A stretch of 15,330 nt of DNA, taken from positions 1 to 15,330 of the forward strand of contig WFPN01000153.1 of the NCBI GenBank assembly GCA_015487535.1, in the 5' to 3' direction. The translations under genes were made by a program, and so were the position numbers. Positions 13,276-15,330 of the stretch are shown piece by piece. The notes beneath the pieces were generated by a model that saw only the letters and a list, made by a program, of their open reading frames with translations, ran no database searches and had not been told where the DNA came from. Every line of letters starts with the position of its first letter. Position 1 is the first letter of the stretch. Source of the stretch: Aquificaceae bacterium. Lineage in GTDB: Bacteria > Aquificota > Aquificia > Aquificales > Aquificaceae.

Positions 13276-14451
13276 GTGTTTTACGTGTCTAAGGTATCTC
13301 CTTTCTTCTTTTTGCTGGTACTTCTCAACCTGGTACTTTCTCTGGCCTTCAAGCTCATAGATTCGGATCTGGTTCTGTTCACTGTCGCTCTCGTCTTCGG
13401 GTTCATAGGTACGACGCTTATGGGAGCCATGTACCAGATAGTTCCCAACTCCCAGAACAGAAAGTTGCCCTTCGCCGGACTATCTTACGCGGTCTTCGCG
13501 GCAGTTCTGATCTCCTTTGCCCTCTTCTACGCTGGAGAACATAGGGTAGCTTCGGGTATCCTCTCCCTCGCATACTTTGTGTTCCTTGTCCATGTACTCT
13601 TGGGAATAAAGAACTGGATGCCCGTTACCGTTAAGTTCCTTGGAGCTTCGGCCCTTTACCTTTTCCTGGCATCCTTATTCCTGTTTCTGAGCCTCGCTTA
13701 CGGCCTGGTTCCTTTTCAGCTTGCCGTTCACAGCCTTACGGTTGGATCGATGCTCAGCGCGGTTTACGGCGTGGAGCTGGCCTGGATACCGATGCTTCTT
13801 ATGGAAACCCTTAACGTTAAGAAGGCCAGGAACCTCTTCTGGGCAAAGCAAGTCTCCACGGTTATCTTCCTCCTTGCCTTCTACTCTCTCGAATACCGGC
13901 TCGTGGCCCTGGCCTCATTTCTCGAGCTCGGAGTTTCCCTCTACTTCTTATACCTAATTTACTCCCTTATCAAGAACAGAAGGATGCCTTCTCCCATCCC
14001 CTACGTTGTAAAGGTCTTTCTGGTAGCCCTCGGATTGCTGCCCTTCGGCATACTTATGGGTGGTTTCCTAGCCTCCCACCCGCAGCTGATAGGTGAAGCT
14101 CTCGACCTTCACGTTGACCTTCTCGTGTACGGCTTCACCACCTTTACCATCTTCGGAGGAATGTCACACCTTATGCCCAGGATAGTCTGGAACTGGAAGT
14201 TCGCCTCCTCAAAGAAGGATAAAGTCCCCGCTGTGAACGAGCTTGTAGATGAAAAGGGCTTTCCTAAGTTCATAGAAGCGTACCTGATAGTGTTCGCTGT
14301 GTTCTTGTACCTCGATCTTTCCTTCTACCCGTTGGACAGGCTCTCTCCCGTTCTGTACCTCTTTATCCTCGGGTACTTCTTCAGGCTAACCTTCCTTCAT
14401 CTTGTAAATAAACTCAAGGAGGTCGGAGATGGCGGTGATAAAGAAACTTGA
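13276..14451 (+). CDS. Polytopic membrane protein, heme-copper oxidase subunit I / NnrS-like
   Basis: A 391-residue protein with about 12 hydrophobic helices. A motif of spacing G-x7-G-x6-P recurs three times: G42/G50/P57 (GFIGTTLMGAMYQIVP), G157/G165/P172 (GSMLSAVYGVELAWIP) and G286/G294/P301 (GFTTFTIFGGMSHLMP). The second and third copies are preceded by histidines H152 and H279, and H298 lies inside the third. Twelve helices in three pseudo-repeats with membrane histidines recall heme-copper oxidase subunit I and NnrS, but the catalytic histidine pairs of true oxidases are not evident. The start is GTG with AAAGGAGGT 5 bases upstream. It overlaps the cupin gene by 23 bases. Heme or metal binding is inference and no substrate is known. 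Confidence 0.8.
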   Translation: MFYVSKVSPFFFLLVLLNLVLSLAFKLIDSDLVLFTVALVFGFIGTTLMGAMYQIVPNSQNRKLPFAGLSYAVFAAVLISFALFYAGEHRVASGILSLAYFVFLVHVLLGIKNWMPVTVKFLGASALYLFLASLFLFLSLAYGLVPFQLAVHSLTVGSMLSAVYGVELAWIPMLLMETLNVKKARNLFWAKQVSTVIFLLAFYSLEYRLVALASFLELGVSLYFLYLIYSLIKNRRMPSPIPYVVKVFLVALGLLPFGILMGGFLASHPQLIGEALDLHVDLLVYGFTTFTIFGGMSHLMPRIVWNWKFASSKKDKVPAVNELVDEKGFPKFIEAYLIVFAVFLYLDLSFYPLDRLSPVLYLFILGYFFRLTFLHLVNKLKEVGDGGDKET

Positions 14452-14755
14452 GGAGAATTTTTCGGACCTTTCCCCTCAGAGGGAGCTCGTCTATGAGGAC
14501 GGAAACGCCAAGGTGATAAGGTTCTACCTGAAGGAGGGTCAGGAGATAAAACCTCACAGGTCTCCTTCGAGCGTGTTTATAACAGTCTTAAAAGGAAGCC
14601 TTACATTCACCTCCGAGGAAGGTGAAGAGACCCTCGGGGAGGGTGCAACCATATTCTACAAACCGCAGGAGCTACACGGGTTCAGGGCCCTGAAGGATTC
14701 GATCGTCGAGGCGACCATATCCCCGAACCCGACCGCTAAGCGAGTAAACCTTTAG
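14429..14755 (+). CDS. Small single-domain cupin protein
   Basis: A 108-residue beta-barrel cupin. The first motif region reads EGQEIKPHRSPSSVFITVLK, followed by GSLTF, with only H43 of the usual HxH...E ligands; the second reads YKPQELHGF, with H83. So at most two histidines could bind a metal, and the protein may be a sensor or binding subunit instead of an enzyme. A strong AAGGAGGT 5 bases before the ATG and a 23-base overlap with the upstream membrane-protein gene indicate tight coupling. It ends 4 bases from the stop of the convergent CopD-like gene. Function unknown; partnership with the membrane protein is inferred from the overlap. Confidence 0.85.
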   Translation: MAVIKKLEENFSDLSPQRELVYEDGNAKVIRFYLKEGQEIKPHRSPSSVFITVLKGSLTFTSEEGEETLGEGATIFYKPQELHGFRALKDSIVEATISPNPTAKRVNL

Positions 14756-14757
14756 AG

Positions 14758-14778
14758 AATCACCTTATGTAGGTGATT
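14758..14778. terminator. Perfect hairpin between convergent genes
   Basis: AATCACCT (14758-14765) and AGGTGATT (14771-14778) form a perfect 8-bp stem with a TATGT loop, 3 bases after the cupin stop and spanning the stop of the CopD-like gene. Its place between convergent genes suits a bidirectional terminator, but no T-run follows on either strand. Confidence 0.4.
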
Positions 14779-15167
14779 ATCAGCGTTATGAGTATTCCTA
14801 AGAACAGGTTTATCCAGACAAAGTTGGGTATGTGTTTGAAGAGCCTCTTTCTCAAAAGCCAGAAGTATATGTAGGTAAAGTTTAGGACCATTATTCCGTA
14901 TAGGAACAGCTTTATGTGAAATAGCGTGTTGGTGCTGAAATCAGGTCTGAAGGAGTGCCACATGTACATCCCCGTGAGGAACAGGACTGCTATGGAGAGC
15001 CAGACGGCTAGGAAAAACCTCTTTAAGATTTTCTGGGCCAAGTTCTTCCTGGTTTCCTCCGGCGATAGGTCCTTCAGGACGGGATGTAGGAACAGAAGGT
15101 TGAACACCATACCACCTATCCAAACCATTGCAAAAAATATATGCAGAAAGAGCAAGGACTTATACAT
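14760..15167 (-). CDS. Small CopD-like membrane protein
   Basis: A 135-residue protein with four hydrophobic helices (about 5-29, 50-70, 82-104, 114-133). The first helix has LHIFFAMVWIGGMVFNLLFL with H9, and the third begins LFHIKLFLYG with H84. This pair of helix-start histidines, the WxGG motif and the HxK motif are the pattern of CopD and HemJ-like membrane proteins, where histidines bind copper or heme b. It is shorter than full CopD and could be a heme-binding variant. GGGAGGTGA lies 5 bases before the ATG. It converges on the cupin gene, 4 bases away. Together with the neighbouring oxidase-like protein it hints at a respiratory or metal-handling locus (inference). Confidence 0.78.
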   Translation of the reverse strand: MYKSLLFLHIFFAMVWIGGMVFNLLFLHPVLKDLSPEETRKNLAQKILKRFFLAVWLSIAVLFLTGMYMWHSFRPDFSTNTLFHIKLFLYGIMVLNFTYIYFWLLRKRLFKHIPNFVWINLFLGILITLIITYIR

Positions 15168-15194
15168 ACCTTCACCTCCCTTTTGGCTTTAAGC

Positions 15195-15200
15195 ATTATA
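15195..15200 (-). promoter_or_regulatory. Consensus -10 box upstream of the CopD-like gene
   Basis: TATAAT on the minus strand at 15200-15195, 28 bases before the ATG at 15167. The region 17 bases upstream (AGATCC) is a poor -35, and the box coincides with the TAA of the possible upstream reading frame, so it may be fortuitous. Confidence 0.3.
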
Positions 15201-15330
15201 ATTCAAAGGTCCCATCGGATCTTCCCAAAAATCTCAAGCTCTCAAAAACATACTCCCGAAGATGTAAATCCCTGAAATGCCAGTCAAACTCGTCTTGGGT
15301 GTCGTCCGACCGGAGCCTATAGTTAATTCC
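15196..15330 (-). CDS. Possible C-terminal end of an unrecognised protein (partial)
   Basis: A minus-strand frame is open from the right edge to a TAA at 15198-15196 and encodes 44 residues. The composition is protein-like, with charged and aromatic residues alternating (DEFDWHFRDLHLREYVFESL, then a tail ending DGTFEL). No family is recognised. The stop lies 28 bases before the CopD-like ATG, so it would be an upstream operon member. Against it: the frame is short, and a plausible plus-strand promoter (15295-15323) lies within it. Confidence 0.42.
   Translation of the reverse strand, partial: GINYRLRSDDTQDEFDWHFRDLHLREYVFESLRFLGRSDGTFEL
15295..15323 (+). promoter_or_regulatory. Possible rightward promoter leaving the window
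   Basis: TTGGGT (15295-15300), 17 bases, TATAGT (15318-15323). The downstream part GCCTATAGTTAAT is nearly the same as GCCTATAGTAAAT at the promoter near 13243. It would drive a gene beyond the edge; it competes with the idea that this stretch is coding on the minus strand. Confidence 0.3.

Noticed and set aside
13276..14451. Calling the membrane protein a true cytochrome oxidase subunit I
   Set aside because: The paired heme and copper histidine motifs of oxidases are not present; only helix number and the threefold motif agree.
1..15330. tRNA, rRNA, CRISPR array, insertion sequence or att site
   Set aside because: Intergenic stretches are all under 170 bases and show no cloverleaf, regular repeat-spacer array, terminal inverted repeats or transposase.

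Overview
The window reads as a chromosomal segment of a motile, chemolithoautotrophic thermophile, most likely a member of the Aquificales (Aquifex/Hydrogenivirga type). This is an inference. It rests on the dispersed, intermixed gene order (flagellar, TCA-cycle, DNA-replication and redox-carrier genes in one run), a stand-alone GcvH-like lipoyl protein, a lone fumarate reductase/succinate dehydrogenase iron-sulfur subunit, Lys/Glu/Arg-rich proteins and very tight gene packing. No mobile element, CRISPR array, rRNA or tRNA was seen, and no stretch over 300 bases lacks a gene.

Layout, left to right. The left edge (1-699, minus) is the N-terminal third of class I ribonucleotide reductase large subunit NrdA, cut by the window edge. 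A 161-base leader with two small hairpins separates it from the flagellar genes. From 6918 down to 861 (minus) runs an operon of abrB-like gene - flgD - flgE - fliL - fliO - fliP - fliQ - fliR - flhB, encoding the hook cap, the hook and the export gate; most junctions are overlaps or gaps of 30 bases or less. Its first gene is not flagellar but a small AbrB/MazE-fold protein of VapB antitoxin type. Its probable toxin partner, a PIN-domain ribonuclease (7015-7410), is divergently transcribed on the plus strand from the shared 96-base intergenic region. The PIN gene then runs tail to tail into fliI.

From 13182 down to 7397 (minus) is a second long run: GcvH-like lipoyl protein - thioredoxin-like protein - [2Fe-2S] ferredoxin - holA - frdB - fliG - fliH - fliI. 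The largest internal gap is 51 bases, so sulfur/redox carriers, a replication clamp-loader subunit, a TCA-cycle subunit and the flagellar switch/ATPase genes could share transcripts. fliM and fliN are absent from their usual place between fliL and fliO, and fliF and fliJ are absent beside fliGHI.

The right part holds a plus-strand pair (13276-14755): a ~12-helix membrane protein with a threefold internal repeat reminiscent of heme-copper oxidase subunit I/NnrS proteins, translationally coupled to a small cupin. A convergent minus-strand CopD-like membrane protein (14760-15167) follows. At the right edge there is a probable partial minus-strand coding end.

The observations most worth following are: the split, divergent antitoxin/toxin pair with the antitoxin heading a flagellar operon; the FrdB protein whose third cluster site carries an extra cysteine; the GcvH-like protein with a C-terminal CxxC tail; and the threefold-repeat membrane protein with its cupin partner.
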